This document shows positions 4,865-5,309 of a stretch of DNA of 5,309 nucleotides, piece after piece. A model generated the notes under the pieces. That model saw only the letters and a list, made by a program, of their open reading frames with translations, was not told the origin of the DNA and ran no database searches. The first letter of the stretch is position 1; each line of letters begins with the position of its first letter. The stretch comes from Myxococcales bacterium (GTDB lineage Bacteria > Desulfobacterota_B > Binatia > UBA1149 > SPBQ01). Position numbers and translations under genes: made by a program. The stretch is taken from contig SPBQ01000192.1 of assembly GCA_004525875.1 (NCBI GenBank), forward strand, positions 1 to 5,309. Direction: 5' to 3'.

Positions 4865-5309
4865 TCACGGGCCGACCGGCCGCCCGCCGTCCTTACCCGC
4901 CCTCGACCGCTCCACAGCGCGGTTGAGTGCATCGATGAACGCGTAGGCGCTCGCCATGACGATATCGGTGTGCGCGCCGTGGCCGCGCACGGACGAATTT
5001 TCGTGCGAGATCATGCACGTGACTTCACCGACCGCATCGGTTCCGCCCGTGATGCCCTTGACCTGATAGCTCTCCAGCTGCGGCCGCAGCCCGGTAGCCT
5101 CCTTGATCGCGCGGTAGCAGGCGTCGACCATGCCATCACCACCTGCCTCGGCCGCGCGCTCCTCGCCGCCGACCCGCACCCGGACTTTGGCGCGCGGCGG
5201 TCCGGCCAGCGATGAGTCGCAGTGGACGTCGATCAGCTCGAAATGCGTCGCCGAGTCCCACTCCTTGGCGACGATCGCGAATAGGTCGGCGTCGTAGACT
5301 TCCTTCTTC
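4865..5309 (-). CDS. leuA: 2-isopropylmalate synthase, C-terminal part (N-terminus beyond the window)
   Basis: The frame stays open to the right edge, giving 147 visible residues that start KKEVYDADLF. LeuA condenses acetyl-CoA with 2-oxoisovalerate in the first step of leucine synthesis; the catalytic TIM barrel is outside the window. Visible are part of the linker and the regulatory domain: FELIDVHCDSS, then a strand-rich KVRVRVGGEE, AGGDGMVDACYRAIKEATG (helix), YQVKGITGGTDAVGEVT and a final HGAHTDIVMASAYAFIDALNR. The GGTDAxGEV and TDIxxASAxAxxxALNR blocks fit the LeuA regulatory domain, which binds leucine in characterised enzymes, better than the CimA citramalate synthase ending. A homocitrate or citramalate synthase of LeuA type cannot be excluded without the barrel. 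A GTG at 5179 is internal, not the start. Its TGA lies 13 bases upstream of truA. Confidence 0.88.
   Translation of the reverse strand, partial: KKEVYDADLFAIVAKEWDSATHFELIDVHCDSSLAGPPRAKVRVRVGGEERAAEAGGDGMVDACYRAIKEATGLRPQLESYQVKGITGGTDAVGEVTCMISHENSSVRGHGAHTDIVMASAYAFIDALNRAVERSRAGKDGGRPVGP

Noticed and set aside
4402..4926. A 174-codon plus-strand open frame antisense to truA
   Set aside because: No recognisable motifs; truA on the other strand is complete with its catalytic aspartate motif.
4852..4932. Extended truA start at 4932
   Set aside because: The added 27 residues lack similarity to TruA and overlap leuA; the ATG at 4851 begins exactly at the conserved first strand.

Overview
The window is GC-rich bacterial chromosome carrying core metabolic and maintenance genes. 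High G+C, GTG starts, weak or absent Shine-Dalgarno sites at some genes and an apparently leaderless start suggest an actinobacterium-like organism (Actinomycetota, possibly a Coriobacteriia-type lineage). That placement is inference from style, not from a marker gene. I see no mobile element, CRISPR array, phage gene, toxin-antitoxin pair or defence gene.

Layout from left to right. A tRNA-Ala(GGC) gene on the minus strand is cut by the left edge. It stands head to head with gpmA on the plus strand, and the 137-base gap holds a plausible promoter for each. gpmA encodes a short-form cofactor-dependent phosphoglycerate mutase. It overlaps by four bases (GTGA) with a polytopic membrane protein of the lysylphosphatidylglycerol-synthase/YbhN flippase-like family, so the two look like a translationally coupled pair. 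That pair converges on nadK (NAD kinase, minus strand) across 10 bases. nadK and rarA (AAA+ replication-recombination factor, plus strand) diverge from a 68-base gap that carries a recognisable ribosome binding site for each. rarA converges on truA (tRNA pseudouridine synthase, minus strand) across 14 bases. truA lies 13 bases downstream of the 3' end of a leuA-type gene (2-isopropylmalate synthase, C-terminal part only), which runs off the right edge; leuA and truA are probably co-transcribed.

Functionally this is a mosaic of housekeeping steps: glycolysis (GpmA), NADP supply (NadK), replication-fork maintenance (RarA), tRNA modification (TruA), leucine synthesis (LeuA) and one membrane protein of unknown substrate. 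No dedicated new system is evident. The points worth a second look are the promoter placed so that gpmA would be leaderless, the short GpmA form, the GpmA/flippase coupling, the shortened C-terminal motif of RarA, unusual residues in two NadK motifs, and convergent gene ends without T-tract terminators.
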